Part shown: piece by piece, positions 9,380 to 18,725 of the stretch
How positions within the stretch are numbered: position 1 is the first letter of the stretch
Layout: each line of letters opens with the position of its first letter
Assembly: GCF_030733425.1 (NCBI RefSeq)
Contig: NZ_JASHIZ010000007.1
Coordinates: 1 to 64,000, forward strand
From: Roseovarius sp. MMSF_3350
GTDB taxonomy: Bacteria; Pseudomonadota; Alphaproteobacteria; Rhodobacterales; Rhodobacteraceae
Reading direction: 5' to 3'
Length of the DNA: 64,000 nucleotides
Position numbers and translations under genes: made by a program
Notes under the pieces: model-generated
Database searches by the model: none
Told to the model about the DNA's origin: nothing
What the model saw: only the letters and a program-made list of their open reading frames with translations

Positions 9380-10618
9380 ATGATGGACGGCTCCAAACCG
9401 CTGATCAAAGGCTTTGCCGATACCGAGACCGGCGAGCAGAAGATTCGCAATTTCAACATCAACTTCGGCCCACAACACCCTGCGGCACATGGCGTTCTGC
9501 GTCTTGTGCTGGAGCTGGACGGCGAGATCGTGGAGCGCTGCGACCCGCATATCGGCCTGCTGCACCGTGGCACTGAAAAGTTGATGGAAAGCCGGACCTA
9601 CCTGCAGAACCTGCCCTATTTCGACCGGCTGGATTACGTGGCGCCGATGAACCAGGAGCACGCCTGGTGCCTGGCGATAGAGAAGCTGACCGGAGTGCTG
9701 GTGCCGCGCCGCGCGAGCCTGATCCGGGTGCTGTTCTCGGAGATCGGGCGGGTGCTGAACCACCTGCTGAACGTCACCACGCAGGCGATGGACGTGGGCG
9801 CGCTGACCCCGCCGCTGTGGGGGTTCGAGGAGCGCGAGAAGCTGATGATCTTCTACGAGCGGGCCTGTGGCGCGCGGCTGCACGCGGCCTACTTCCGGCC
9901 CGGCGGCGTGCACCAGGATCTGCCGCCCGAACTGCTGGACGATATCGAGACATGGGCGCGGGACGAGTTTCCGAAGTTCATGGACGATATCGACGGGCTG
10001 CTGACGGAGAACCGGATCTTCAAACAGCGTAACGCGGATATCGGCATCGTCAGCCAGCAGGAGGCGCTGGACTGGGGCTTTTCCGGGGTGATGGTGCGGG
10101 GCAGCGGCATGGCGTGGGATTTGCGCCGGGCGCAGCCCTATGAATGCTATGACGAGTTCGACTTCAAGATCCCGGTGGGCAAGAACGGCGACTGCTATGA
10201 CCGTTACCTGTGCCGGATGGAGGAGATGCGGCAGTCGGTTTCGATCATCCTGCAGGCGATCGAGAAGCTGCGTGCACCCGAGGGGCAGGGCGATATCCTG
10301 GCCCGGGGCAAGATCACGCCGCCCAAGCGCGGCGAGATGAAGACGTCGATGGAAGCGCTTATCCATCACTTCAAGCTGTATACCGAAGGGTTCCACGTGC
10401 CCGACGGCGAGGTGTATTGCGCCGTCGAGGCGCCCAAGGGCGAGTTCGGCGTCTACCTGGTGTCGGACGGCACCAACAAGCCCTACCGCGCCAAGCTGCG
10501 CGCGCCGGGGTTTTTGCACCTGCAGGCGATGGACCATGTGGCGGGTGGGCACCAGCTGGCCGATGTGGCGGCGATCATCGGGACGATGGACGTGGTCTTT
10601 GGGGAGATCGACCGCTAG
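9380..10618 (+). CDS. nuoD: NADH-quinone oxidoreductase subunit D
   Basis: The 49-kDa-type subunit that forms the quinone site with NuoB. 412 residues with [22 protein letters not shown], the [14 protein letters not shown] histidine loop, the [11 protein letters not shown] segment, and near the end [18 protein letters not shown], all typical of the family. AAGGAG precedes the ATG by eight bases. It is full length with no visible defect. It is followed by a 73-bp gap and then a lipoprotein gene rather than nuoE. Confidence 0.97.
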   Translation: MMDGSKPLIKGFADTETGEQKIRNFNINFGPQHPAAHGVLRLVLELDGEIVERCDPHIGLLHRGTEKLMESRTYLQNLPYFDRLDYVAPMNQEHAWCLAIEKLTGVLVPRRASLIRVLFSEIGRVLNHLLNVTTQAMDVGALTPPLWGFEEREKLMIFYERACGARLHAAYFRPGGVHQDLPPELLDDIETWARDEFPKFMDDIDGLLTENRIFKQRNADIGIVSQQEALDWGFSGVMVRGSGMAWDLRRAQPYECYDEFDFKIPVGKNGDCYDRYLCRMEEMRQSVSIILQAIEKLRAPEGQGDILARGKITPPKRGEMKTSMEALIHHFKLYTEGFHVPDGEVYCAVEAPKGEFGVYLVSDGTNKPYRAKLRAPGFLHLQAMDHVAGGHQLADVAAIIGTMDVVFGEIDR

Positions 10619-10691
10619 GCGGTGCACCGGGTATTTCCCTGCAGAATGACAAGGCCGGAACAGGGCGGCGAAGGTTCGGAGAGACGACAAG

Positions 10692-10982
10692 ATGAAGAAG
10701 AAGATCGGTTTGATGGGCGCCATTTCGGCGATGGGGATCGTCGCGGGCTGCACCGCGCCGCCCGAGGGAACGGGCGAGCAGGACGTGGCCAAGTTCCAGG
10801 TCGCGGTGGCCAGCATCGGCTGCACCCTGAAGACCGAGGCGGATTACCTACCGGTCGAATTGCAGACCGGCCTCAGCCGCGAGCAATCGACCCAGATGGC
10901 CGCCTACATGGTCACCACCGAACGCGCCGTGCGCCTTGAGGGCGGCGGGATCAGAATGACGACAGGAGCGTGCGCAGCCTGA
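10692..10982 (+). CDS. Small predicted lipoprotein, 96 residues
   Basis: MKKKIGLMGAISAMGIVAGC is a lipoprotein signal peptide: charged N-terminus, hydrophobic core and a VAGC lipobox with the acylated Cys at residue 20. The mature part (about 76 residues) has two further cysteines (about 40 and 94). GGAGAGACGACAAG lies upstream of the ATG. It sits between nuoD and nuoE on the same strand. No known family is recognised. It is one of three lipoproteins embedded in this operon (others at 15787 and 18722). Confidence 0.7.
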   Translation: MKKKIGLMGAISAMGIVAGCTAPPEGTGEQDVAKFQVAVASIGCTLKTEADYLPVELQTGLSREQSTQMAAYMVTTERAVRLEGGGIRMTTGACAA

Positions 10983-11064
10983 TGCCGAGATACCTTACTC
11001 ATTTCCACCATCGCTGGGCTCGCTGCGGATGCTTTGTGGGCGCTCATCCGGTTGGAGGTGCGTC

Positions 11065-11253
11065 TTGAGTAAGGGAGTCATGGATTTTCTTGTCTGGTTT
11101 TGTTTCTTGGGGATCCCTGTGACAGCTGTCGGCACGCTGGTCGCGAGGAGCAGTGGTAACCGCACTTTGGCGGCATTTCTGCTGGTCGGATGCTTTGTCT
11201 TGTGTCTGATCCTGCTGGTACAATTCTGGATCGTTACCGCGATGTTGCGCTGA
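11065..11253 (+). CDS. Small two-segment membrane protein, 62 residues, AT-richer than its neighbours
   Basis: The TTG at 11065 has GGAGG six bases upstream and yields MSKGVMDFLVWFCFLGIPVT and onwards; ATG 11080 is the alternative start. There are two hydrophobic segments (about residues 7-24 and 34-56), a short polar loop (RSSGNRT) and three cysteines. Base composition of 10983-11337 is visibly less GC-rich than the surrounding nuo genes, with codons such as TTT, TTG and GTT. No family recognised. Possible recent acquisition in the operon, or a fast-evolving accessory gene. Confidence 0.5.
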   Translation: MSKGVMDFLVWFCFLGIPVTAVGTLVARSSGNRTLAAFLLVGCFVLCLILLVQFWIVTAMLR

Positions 11254-11337
11254 GTGGAGTTTGGGATGACTATTTTTTTAATTCGACCAAACCGAGCGGT
11301 AGATGACCCCAAAGTCGTGAATACGAGGACACGCTGA

Positions 11338-12579
11338 ATGCTACGCCGCCTACACAGAGAACAGCCCGAGAGCTTTGCCTTCACGCCCGACAACCAGGCG
11401 TGGGCCGAGGCGCAGATCTCGAAATATCCGCAAGGCCGCCAGGCAAGCGCGATCATCCCGCTGCTGTGGCGTGCGCAGGAGCAGGAGGGCTGGCTGAGCC
11501 GTCCGGCGATCGAGCATATCGCCGAGATGCTGGAGATGGCGCATATTCGGGCGCTGGAAGTGGCCAGCTTCTATTTCATGTTCCAGCTGTCGCCGGTGGG
11601 CAGCGTGGCGCATTTCCAGATCTGCGGTACCACGTCCTGCATGATCTGTGGGGCCGAGGACCTGGTGGCGGTCTGCCGCGAGAAGATCGCGGACACGCCG
11701 CATACCGTCAGCGCGGACGGCAAGTTCAGCTGGGAAGAGGTGGAGTGCCTTGGGGCCTGCGCCAACGCGCCGATGGCGCAGATCGGCAAGGATTATTACG
11801 AGGATCTGACCGCCGAGCGGTTCGCCGAGATGATCGACGAGTTCGCCGCCGGCAAGGTGCCGGTGCCCGGGCCGCAGAACGGGCGCTATGCGTCCGAGCC
11901 TCTGGCCGGTCTGACGACGCTGAAGGAGTTCGACTCGGGGCACACCAAGTATAACGGCTCGGTTCAGCGGGCGGTGGACCTGGGAGACACGATCCGGCGG
12001 ATCGACGGATCCGAGGTGCCGCTGGCAGCGCCGTGGCGCGAGCATGGTGCGAACCACCAGCCTGCGCCGCCGAAGGTGAAGATAAACGAGTCGCCCGCGA
12101 ACCCGGGGCTGAATGCTGCGAAGCCTGACCGCTCGGAAGGGCGGCCCGCCGACGATACCGGTGTGACCAAGGCCGAGGCGCCCGCCAAGAGCAAGGCCAA
12201 CCCGGTGTCCAAGGACGAGCCTGCCGGCAAGGACAAGAGCGAGAAGGCCAAACCGAAAGCCGCTGCCAGGGCTGAAGCGTCGGCAGAGGGCGAGGGCACC
12301 AAGCCAGCGACGATGGACGCGCCGCGCGACGGCGGGGCCGATGACCTGAAGAGGATCAAGGGCGTGGGGCCGAAGTTGGAGAAGCTTCTGCACTCGATGG
12401 GCTTTTACCATTTCGACCAGATCGCCGCATGGGGGCCGGAGGAGGTCGCCTGGGTGGATCAGAACCTGGAAGGGTTCAAGGGACGGGTGAGCCGGGACGA
12501 CTGGGTCGTCCAGGCGCAGACCCTGGCCGATGGTGGTACGACGGAATTTTCGAAAAAAGTCAAAAAGGGGGACGTCTGA
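11338..12579 (+). CDS. nuoE: NADH-quinone oxidoreductase subunit E with C-terminal helix-hairpin-helix extension
   Basis: Thioredoxin-like [2Fe-2S] subunit (cluster N1a) in roughly the first 190 residues: [15 protein letters not shown] and [13 protein letters not shown] provide the four cysteines. The protein is 413 residues against ~160-240 for a plain NuoE. The extra part is a low-complexity Lys/Ala/Pro/Glu linker (about 240-320) and a final domain, [20 protein letters not shown] onward, of the helix-hairpin-helix type found in COG3743-like proteins. The next gene ends with a closely similar domain. The NuoE call is firm; the role of the tail is unknown. Confidence 0.93.
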   Translation: MLRRLHREQPESFAFTPDNQAWAEAQISKYPQGRQASAIIPLLWRAQEQEGWLSRPAIEHIAEMLEMAHIRALEVASFYFMFQLSPVGSVAHFQICGTTSCMICGAEDLVAVCREKIADTPHTVSADGKFSWEEVECLGACANAPMAQIGKDYYEDLTAERFAEMIDEFAAGKVPVPGPQNGRYASEPLAGLTTLKEFDSGHTKYNGSVQRAVDLGDTIRRIDGSEVPLAAPWREHGANHQPAPPKVKINESPANPGLNAAKPDRSEGRPADDTGVTKAEAPAKSKANPVSKDEPAGKDKSEKAKPKAAARAEASAEGEGTKPATMDAPRDGGADDLKRIKGVGPKLEKLLHSMGFYHFDQIAAWGPEEVAWVDQNLEGFKGRVSRDDWVVQAQTLADGGTTEFSKKVKKGDV

Positions 12580-12612
12580 CAGACGATCTTCACGCCACAG
12601 GGAGTTTGAGCC

Positions 12613-13584
12613 ATGTTCGATGATATACTGAAGTCTCAGTGCAAGCTGGTATGCTTGGGTGTCGGTGTTGCGGCGGGGATCATCGCGATCTACGCCGCGC
12701 TGGCGAAAGTCGGGATATTCGCGGCGCTTCTGCTGGGGCTTGCGATGGGCGTGTTCATGGCGCTGGTTCTGCTGCAGATCTTCTGCACTGGCGAAAACGC
12801 GGACCTGGGGCAGTTGGAGGAGATGCCCGAGGGAAGCGCCGCGACGGCAGCATCGGCGGGGGGCAGGCCCTCCGGCCCGCCGAAGCCGAATGCGCCCAAG
12901 GACCGCGGCACGCCCGCGCCGAATGCGCCCGTGCCCAACCCGCCCAAGCCGAACCCGCCGGTGGCCACCGAGCCCGAGCCGGTATTGCCGAACAAGGCCG
13001 ATCCGTTGAACGCGCGCACGGGTTCGGGCACAGGCGCGGCCGCAGCAAGCACCAGTGCCGCGGCGGCGGGCACCGACAAGGTCGCCATGCGGGCCGAGAC
13101 GCATTCGGGCGGCAACGATGCGGCCACGGCGCAGGATCCGACCTTTACCTCGGCCACTACGGACGCCGAGGCCGGTGCCGGGGTGGACGCGGCCCCGAAG
13201 GCCGTGTCCAAGCCCAAGGCGAAGACCGGGAGCAAGGCCAAGACGACGGCCGCCAAACCCAAGGCCAAACCGGCGGAGACCGGCGAAGAGGACGTGGGCA
13301 CCAAGCCCGAGATGCTGAGCGGCCCGCGCGGCGGCAAGGCCGACAACCTGAAGGAAATCAAGGGCGTCGGGCCGAAGCTGGAAGGCGTCTTGCACGACAT
13401 GGGGGTGTACCATTTCGACCAGATCGCCGGCTGGACGAACAAGGAGGTGGCCTGGGTCGATGCGAACCTGATCGGTTTCAAGGGCCGGGTAAGCCGCGAC
13501 AACTGGATCGACCAGGCGAAAACCCTGGCGGCGGGCGGCGAGACCGACTTCTCGACGCGCGTGGACAAGGGTGATGTTTACTGA
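12613..13584 (+). CDS. Membrane-anchored protein with the same C-terminal helix-hairpin-helix domain as NuoE
   Basis: 323 residues. The N-terminal ~60 contain two hydrophobic segments (about 13-32 and 35-57) with Cys10, Cys14 and Cys60. A long disordered Pro/Ala/Lys-rich stretch follows (about 70-235), then a ~75-residue domain beginning [20 protein letters not shown], nearly parallel to the NuoE tail, including YHFDQIAGWTNKEVAWVDANL and [17 protein letters not shown] is the nucleic-acid-binding hairpin signature of HhH domains. Directly downstream of nuoE; probably arose by sharing or duplication of this domain. Function unknown. Confidence 0.75.
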   Translation: MFDDILKSQCKLVCLGVGVAAGIIAIYAALAKVGIFAALLLGLAMGVFMALVLLQIFCTGENADLGQLEEMPEGSAATAASAGGRPSGPPKPNAPKDRGTPAPNAPVPNPPKPNPPVATEPEPVLPNKADPLNARTGSGTGAAAASTSAAAAGTDKVAMRAETHSGGNDAATAQDPTFTSATTDAEAGAGVDAAPKAVSKPKAKTGSKAKTTAAKPKAKPAETGEEDVGTKPEMLSGPRGGKADNLKEIKGVGPKLEGVLHDMGVYHFDQIAGWTNKEVAWVDANLIGFKGRVSRDNWIDQAKTLAAGGETDFSTRVDKGDVY

Positions 13585-13597
13585 ATGAGCGAGGCGC

Positions 13598-13810
13598 ATG
13601 AGCAAACGCGACCAAGTGCCGAAGAAGGGCCGACGCGCCGGGCTGGTGATTGCCGGGACGGGCGTGTTCTGGGTGCTGGTCACCCTGATCGGCGAGAAGG
13701 AGGGGTTCAGCACCGAGCTGCGCCTCGTCTTCGACCTTGTGGCGCTGGCGGGGTTCCTGTTCGCCTTCTGGCTCATCTATCAAATCTGGCGCGACAGCCG
13801 GGGAAACTAG
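13598..13810 (+). CDS. Small membrane protein, 70 residues (DUF5337-like)
   Basis: Starts [20 protein letters not shown] and carries a basic N-terminus followed by two membrane segments (about 14-30 and 42-62) and a short tail RDSRGN. It lies 13 bp after the previous gene and 10 bp before nuoF, so it is part of the operon. I recall a Rhodobacterales DUF (DUF5337) of this size in this position, but could not check. No catalytic motif is visible. Confidence 0.7.
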   Translation: MSKRDQVPKKGRRAGLVIAGTGVFWVLVTLIGEKEGFSTELRLVFDLVALAGFLFAFWLIYQIWRDSRGN

Positions 13811-13820
13811 GGGTTATCTG

Positions 13821-15116
13821 ATGCTGGACGATCAGGATCGTATCTTTACCAATCTCTACGGGATGCACGACCGCAGCCTGAAGGGCGCGCAGGCGCGCGG
13901 CCACTGGGACGGCACCAGGACCATCCTGGAGAACGGGCGCGAGTGGATCATCGAGCAGATGAAGGCCAGCGGTCTGCGCGGCCGGGGCGGCGCGGGCTTT
14001 CCGACTGGTCTGAAGTGGTCGTTCATGCCCAAGGAAAGCGACGGGCGGCCCGCCTACCTGGTGGTCAATGCCGACGAATCCGAGCCCGGCACCTGCAAGG
14101 ACCGCGAGATCATGCGGCACGATCCGCATACGCTGATCGAGGGGTGCCTGATCGCCAGCTACGCGATGCAGGCGCACGCGTGCTATATCTATATCCGCGG
14201 TGAATATATCCGCGAGCGCGAGGCGTTGCAGGCGGCCATCGATGAGGCCTATGACGCCGGGCTGATCGGCAGGAACGCCTGCAAGTCGGGATACGATTTC
14301 GACCTCTACCTCGCGCATGGCGCGGGGGCGTATATCTGCGGCGAGGAAACCGCGCTGCTGGAAAGCCTTGAAGGCAAGAAGGGAATGCCCCGGATGAAGC
14401 CGCCGTTTCCCGCTGGCGCGGGGCTTTATGGCTGCCCCACCACGGTGAACAACGTGGAGAGCATCGCGGTGGTGCCGACGATCCTGCGGCGGGGCGCGGA
14501 CTGGTTCGCCGGGTTCGGGCGGCCCAACAATGCGGGCACCAAGATTTTCGCCGTGTCGGGCCATGTGAACAACCCGTGCGTGGTCGAGGATGCGATGTCG
14601 ATCAGCTTTGAAGAGTTGATCGAGAAACATTGCGGCGGCATTCGCGGCGGCTGGGACAACCTGAAGGCGGTCATTCCCGGCGGCTCGTCCGTGCCGTGCG
14701 TGCGCGGCGAGAACATGAAGGACGCGATCATGGATTTCGACGCGCTGCGTGAGGTCGGATCGAGCCTTGGGACCGCCGCGGTGATCGTGATGGACCAGAG
14801 CACCGACATCATCAAGGCGATCTGGCGGCTGTCGAAATTCTACAAGCACGAAAGCTGTGGGCAATGCACGCCCTGCCGTGAGGGCACGGGCTGGATGATG
14901 CGGGTGATGGACCGTCTGGTGCGCGGCGAGGCGGAGGTCGAGGAGATCGACATGCTGTTCGACGTCACCAAGCAGGTCGAGGGGCACACGATCTGTGCGT
15001 TGGGCGATGCGGCGGCCTGGCCCATTCAGGGGCTCATTCGCAACTTCCGCGACGAGATCGAGGACCGCATCAAGGCGCAGAAGACGGGCCGCGTGTCTGC
15101 GGTGGCGGCGGAGTAA
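13821..15116 (+). CDS. nuoF: NADH-quinone oxidoreductase subunit F (NADH/FMN site)
   Basis: Binds NADH, FMN and the N3 [4Fe-4S] cluster, where electrons enter complex I. 431 residues: the FMN/NADH glycine loop [13 protein letters not shown] (about 51-63), [35 protein letters not shown], and the cluster motif [15 protein letters not shown] with a fourth cysteine in [13 protein letters not shown]. The ATG at 13821 ([14 protein letters not shown]) fits the family start; the open frame further upstream is an overlap with the preceding gene. Full length. Confidence 0.97.
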   Translation: MLDDQDRIFTNLYGMHDRSLKGAQARGHWDGTRTILENGREWIIEQMKASGLRGRGGAGFPTGLKWSFMPKESDGRPAYLVVNADESEPGTCKDREIMRHDPHTLIEGCLIASYAMQAHACYIYIRGEYIREREALQAAIDEAYDAGLIGRNACKSGYDFDLYLAHGAGAYICGEETALLESLEGKKGMPRMKPPFPAGAGLYGCPTTVNNVESIAVVPTILRRGADWFAGFGRPNNAGTKIFAVSGHVNNPCVVEDAMSISFEELIEKHCGGIRGGWDNLKAVIPGGSSVPCVRGENMKDAIMDFDALREVGSSLGTAAVIVMDQSTDIIKAIWRLSKFYKHESCGQCTPCREGTGWMMRVMDRLVRGEAEVEEIDMLFDVTKQVEGHTICALGDAAAWPIQGLIRNFRDEIEDRIKAQKTGRVSAVAAE

Positions 15117-15128
15117 AAGATAGGAAGT

Positions 15129-15302
15129 ATGGGAAGTATCCTCGGCATAGCATTTTGGTTGGTAACAGCCGCGGCGTTCATCACGCACATCGTCGTGACG
15201 ATACAAGCAAAGGCATGGGTGCTTTTGTGTATCGGTGTTCTGCTGGCTCCCGTGGGCACAATCCATGGCTTCATGGTTTGGTTGGGTGTTCCATGGATGT
15301 AA
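15129..15302 (+). CDS. Small membrane protein, 57 residues, between nuoF and DUF3291 gene
   Basis: ATG 15129 to TAA 15302, product beginning MGSILGIAFWLVTAAAFITH. There are two hydrophobic segments (about 4-25 and 29-52), each with a histidine, the second containing APVGTIHGFMVWLG. GATAGGAAG lies just upstream and it starts 12 bp after nuoF. Its end overlaps the start of the DUF3291 gene by ten bases in another frame. Composition is AT-richer than the surrounding nuo genes. Small proteins with a P-x-G-x-x-HG-x-x-x-W ending occur in many marine bacteria as I recall them; function unknown. Confidence 0.6.
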   Translation: MGSILGIAFWLVTAAAFITHIVVTIQAKAWVLLCIGVLLAPVGTIHGFMVWLGVPWM

Positions 15303-15790
15303 GCTACCAATTAGCCCAACTGAATGTCGGCCGCCTTGTGGCGCCGACGGACGACCCGCGCGTGGCGGAGTTCATGGGGGCGCTGGACCGTGTGAACGGC
15401 ATGGGCAAGCGGATGCCGGGGTTCGTGTGGATGATGGAAGGCTCGGGCGAGCCGGGCACGGGCAACACCGAGAACAGCATCGGCGACGATCCGCAGTTCG
15501 TGGCCAACCTGACCGTGTGGGAAGATGTGGAAAGTCTGGAGAATTTCGTCTGGAACACCGTGCACCGGCAGTTCTATGAACGCCGGGCCGAGTGGTTCGA
15601 GGTGATGGGCGAGATGCATTTCGTCATGTGGTGGGTGCCGCAGGGGCATACCCCCACGCTGGACGAGGGGATTGCGCGGCTGGAGCATCTGCGGGCGCAG
15701 GGCGACAGCGACCATGCCTTTGGCTGGCGCCATCTGCGCGAGGCTACGCTGTGGCAGAGTCGTGGATGTACGCCGGTGGCGGCGGAATGA
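15293..15790 (+). CDS. DUF3291 domain protein
   Basis: 165 residues from ATG 15293 (MDVSYQLAQLNVGRL). DUF3291 members have this N-terminus and a ferredoxin-like dimeric alpha/beta-barrel outline: LTVWEDVESLENFVWNTVHRQFY, then EMHFVMWWVPQGHTPTLDEG, similar in layout to ABM/monooxygenase-type domains. It overlaps the preceding small gene and ends in an ATGA overlap with the next one, implying coupled translation within the nuo operon. Whether it is enzymatic is not known; nothing in it suggests a direct electron-transfer role. Confidence 0.8.
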   Translation: MDVSYQLAQLNVGRLVAPTDDPRVAEFMGALDRVNGMGKRMPGFVWMMEGSGEPGTGNTENSIGDDPQFVANLTVWEDVESLENFVWNTVHRQFYERRAEWFEVMGEMHFVMWWVPQGHTPTLDEGIARLEHLRAQGDSDHAFGWRHLREATLWQSRGCTPVAAE

Positions 15791-16173
15791 AGAATGGAAG
15801 GCCGGAGAGCGTGACCAGAATGACGACGATAAGAGGCGGGGCGCGGGCCCTTGTGCTGGTGCTGATGGCCGGTGCGATGGTGGCGGGCTGTGCCCGGACC
15901 ACCGAACGGGTCACGTTCAACGGGGTGTTCTACAAGCAGAAGTCCAAGGCGGCCTCGCGCGACAACCGCGAGCGGTTCGTCGTGACGGTGCCGCGCGTCA
16001 ACCGCGGGTATGACGGGGCGTTGGCGGCGGGCGCCTACGAGGGCAAGCGGTACTGCGTGCAGAATTTCGGCACCTCGGAGGTCGAGTGGTACATCAGCCC
16101 GCTGGCGCCGCGCGGCACGGTTCAGCCCAACGGCAACAAGCTGACCTTCACGGGGAAATGCGTTCTGTGGTAA
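15787..16173 (+). CDS. Small predicted lipoprotein, up to 128 residues
   Basis: The ATG at 15787 overlaps the DUF3291 stop (ATGA). Alternative starts at GTG 15811 and ATG 15820 would give a more standard lipoprotein signal; all lead into LVLVLMAGAMVAGC, a clear lipobox with Cys at residue 37 of the longest form. The mature part is basic (FYKQKSKAASRDNRERFVVT) and then beta-rich with two cysteines (YCVQNFGTSEVEW, TGKCVLW) that could form a disulphide. No family recognised. Second of the three lipoproteins in the nuo operon. Confidence 0.68.
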   Translation: MKNGRPESVTRMTTIRGGARALVLVLMAGAMVAGCARTTERVTFNGVFYKQKSKAASRDNRERFVVTVPRVNRGYDGALAAGAYEGKRYCVQNFGTSEVEWYISPLAPRGTVQPNGNKLTFTGKCVLW

Positions 16174-16203
16174 AATCATCTTTCATATCAAGGACATGGG
16201 CCG

Positions 16204-16257
16204 GCTGTTATTGCATAACAGCGGGACGCGCGGCCATCTGCGCAGCAGATGGCGCGC
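16204..16257 (+). other. Two tandem hairpins in the nuo operon before the DUF5333-like gene
   Basis: GCTGTTAT (16204-16211) pairs with ATAACAGC (16215-16222) around TGC. GCGC-G-GCCATCTGC (16228-16241) pairs with GCAGATGGCGCGC (16245-16257) around GCA, with one bulged G. There is no T-tract after either, so they are less like a terminator than like an mRNA processing or stabilising structure inside the operon. The spacer is 122 bp, one of the longest in the operon. Confidence 0.65.
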
Positions 16258-16295
16258 CGGATGGTCCGGGCGCCCTTCGTGAAAGGAAGACGGAT

Positions 16296-16709
16296 ATGAA
16301 ACGTGTATCGAGCAAGATCCTTGGCCTGGCCCTGGGCGCGGCCCTGACGGCGGCGGCGGTGCCGGCGCAGGCCGGTTTGAAGGATGAGGCGGCGATCAAC
16401 CAGGGGCTGCTGAACCTTGCGGCTGCCGACAAGATCCGCCGCGAGTGCGGCAGCATCGGCGGGCGGCTGTTCCGGGCGCAGTCCTACGCCAGCGCGCTGA
16501 AGAAGGCGGCGGCGGAGCGCGGTTACAGCGAGGCCGAGATCGACGCCTACATCAACAACGACGCCAACAAGGCGGCCATGCGCGAGCGGCGCAACGCGTA
16601 TTTCAAATCGAAAGGGGCCAGCAACCTTGACCCCGCAAGCCTGTGTGTTCTGGGCCAAGCCGAAATGGCGAGTGGCAGCCAGATCGGGCGGCTTCTGAGA
16701 GCAAAGTGA
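16296..16709 (+). CDS. Exported small protein (DUF5333-like), 137 residues
   Basis: ATG 16296 has AAAGGAAG upstream and opens with MKRVSSKILGLALGAALTAA, a Sec signal peptide cleaved near VPAQA/GLKDEA. The mature ~110 residues are helical and charged, with two cysteines (IRRECGSIGG and PASLCVLG) likely to form a periplasmic disulphide, and AYINNDANKAAMRERRNAYF. I recall a Rhodobacterales family, DUF5333, of this outline next to nuoG; not verified. Six bp before nuoG. Confidence 0.72.
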   Translation: MKRVSSKILGLALGAALTAAAVPAQAGLKDEAAINQGLLNLAAADKIRRECGSIGGRLFRAQSYASALKKAAAERGYSEAEIDAYINNDANKAAMRERRNAYFKSKGASNLDPASLCVLGQAEMASGSQIGRLLRAK

Positions 16710-16715
16710 GAGATA

Positions 16716-18725
16716 ATGTCTGACCTTCGCAAAATCATCATCGACGATCAGGAAGTGGAAGTGGACGGGGCGATGACCCTGATCCAGGCCTGCGAGCAGG
16801 TGGGGATCGAGATTCCGCGGTTCTGCTACCACGAGCGGCTGTCGATCGCGGGCAACTGCCGGATGTGTCTTGTGGAGGTGGTCGGCGGGCCGCCGAAACC
16901 GGCGGCCAGCTGCGCCATGCAGGTGCGCGACCTGCGGCCCGGCCCCGAGGGGCAGCCGCCGGTCGTGCGCACCAACAGCCCGATGGTCAAGAAAGCCCGG
17001 GAAGGCGTGATGGAGTTCCTGCTGATCAACCACCCGCTGGACTGCCCGATCTGCGACCAGGGTGGCGAGTGCGATTTGCAGGACCAGGCCATGGCGTATG
17101 GCGTGGACTTCAGCCGCTATCGCGAGCCCAAGCGCGCGACCGAGGACCTGAACCTGGGCCCGCTGGTGGAAACCCACATGACGCGCTGCATTTCCTGCAC
17201 CCGCTGCGTGCGTTTCACTACCGAGGTGGCGGGGATCAACCAGATGGGCCAGACCGGCCGGGGCGAGGATGCCGAGATCACCGCCTATCTGGGCGAGACG
17301 CTGGACAGCAACATGCAGGGCAACATCATCGACCTGTGCCCGGTGGGGGCGCTGGTGTCGAAACCTTACGCCTTTACCGCCCGTCCTTGGGAGCTGACCA
17401 AGACCGAAACCATCGACGTGATGGATGCGCTGGGGTCCAACATCCGGGTGGATACCAAGGGGCGCGAAGTGATGCGCATCCTGCCGCGCAATAATGACGG
17501 CGTTAACGAGGAATGGATTTCCGACAAGACGCGGTTCGTCTGGGACGGGCTGCGCCGGCAACGGCTGGACAGGCCCTATATCCGCGAGAACGGCAAGCTG
17601 CGCCCGGCCACCTGGCCCGAGGCGTTGGGCAAGGCCGCCGCGGCCATGAAGGGCAAGACGGTCGCCGGTCTGGTGGGTGATCTGGTTCCGATGGAGGCGG
17701 CGTTCGCGTTGCGCCAGCTGGTCGAGGGCCAGGGCGGGCGCGTGGAATGCCGCACCGACGGCGCGCACCTGGTGGCGGGCAACCGCTCCGCCTATGTGGG
17801 CACGGCGCGGATCGAAGAGATCGACACGGCGAAGAAGATCGTGCTGATCGGCACCGACCCGGGCGTTGAGGCGCCGGTGCTGAATGCGCGCATCCGCAAG
17901 GCGTGGCTGCGCGGGGCCGAGGTGGTCCATGCGGGGCAACCCACCGAGCTGACCTATGAAGCGACCGAGATGGGCGCGCGCAACCGCGTGCTGCCGCAAC
18001 TGCTGTCCGACGCCAAGGAGACCGAAGGTGCGATCGTCATCATCGGGCAGGGGGCGCTTATCGGTGATGGCGGGCCCGCCGCGCTGAGCACGGCGATGCA
18101 GCTGACCGAGAAGATGGGCGGCAAGATGCTGGTTCTGCATACCGCCGCGTCGCGCGTGGGCGCGATGGATGCGGGCTGCGTGACCGAAGGCGGGATCACG
18201 GCGGCGCTGGACGGCGCGGAGGTGGTCTACAACCTGGGCGCCGACGAGATCGAGATCGCGGAAGGGCCGCTGGTGATCTACCAGGGCAGCCATGGCGACC
18301 GGGGCGCGCATCGCGCCGACATCATCCTGCCCGCCGCGGCCTATCCCGAGGAACAGGGCGTGTTCGTCAACACCGAAGGGCGTCCGCAACTGGCGCTGCG
18401 CGCCGGGCATCCGCCGGGCGAGGCCAAGGAGAACTGGGCGATCCTGCGGGCGCTGTCGGGCGAGATGGGCGCGGTGCTGCCCTATGACAGCCTGGCGCAG
18501 CTGCGCCGCGCGCTGATCGAGGAGGTGCCGCATATCGCGCAAATCGACGCGGTGCCGGAAAACGACTGGACCATGGTCGAAAAGGTCGAGCCGACTTCGG
18601 GCTCCATCGGGGCGGCGCTGGGGGATCACTACCTGACCAACCCGATTGCACGGGCCAGTGCGCTGATGGCGGAACTGAGCGCCAACGCCAAGGACCGCCG
18701 CGAAGCGCCGGTGGCCGCGGAATGA
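16716..18725 (+). CDS. nuoG: NADH-quinone oxidoreductase subunit G
   Basis: Iron-sulphur subunit carrying N1b, N4 and N5. 669 residues, the short form typical of alphaproteobacteria and mitochondria (NDUFS1-like). N-terminal [2Fe-2S] ferredoxin domain ([21 protein letters not shown]), the HxxxC-type motif [19 protein letters not shown], then [10 protein letters not shown] and a fourth cysteine in [10 protein letters not shown]. The rest is a degenerate molybdopterin-oxidoreductase fold. The fourth-cluster (N7) motif of E. coli-type NuoG is not evident. Its stop overlaps the next gene (ATGA). Confidence 0.96.
   Translation: MSDLRKIIIDDQEVEVDGAMTLIQACEQVGIEIPRFCYHERLSIAGNCRMCLVEVVGGPPKPAASCAMQVRDLRPGPEGQPPVVRTNSPMVKKAREGVMEFLLINHPLDCPICDQGGECDLQDQAMAYGVDFSRYREPKRATEDLNLGPLVETHMTRCISCTRCVRFTTEVAGINQMGQTGRGEDAEITAYLGETLDSNMQGNIIDLCPVGALVSKPYAFTARPWELTKTETIDVMDALGSNIRVDTKGREVMRILPRNNDGVNEEWISDKTRFVWDGLRRQRLDRPYIRENGKLRPATWPEALGKAAAAMKGKTVAGLVGDLVPMEAAFALRQLVEGQGGRVECRTDGAHLVAGNRSAYVGTARIEEIDTAKKIVLIGTDPGVEAPVLNARIRKAWLRGAEVVHAGQPTELTYEATEMGARNRVLPQLLSDAKETEGAIVIIGQGALIGDGGPAALSTAMQLTEKMGGKMLVLHTAASRVGAMDAGCVTEGGITAALDGAEVVYNLGADEIEIAEGPLVIYQGSHGDRGAHRADIILPAAAYPEEQGVFVNTEGRPQLALRAGHPPGEAKENWAILRALSGEMGAVLPYDSLAQLRRALIEEVPHIAQIDAVPENDWTMVEKVEPTSGSIGAALGDHYLTNPIARASALMAELSANAKDRREAPVAAE

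Noticed and set aside
11350..13776. 808-codon minus-strand frame opposite nuoE and its neighbour
   Set aside because: Spans two well-supported genes on the other strand and has no ribosome binding site or domain.
16188..18629. 813-codon minus-strand frame opposite nuoG
   Set aside because: Antisense shadow of nuoG; composition and lack of motifs are typical of high-GC mirror frames.
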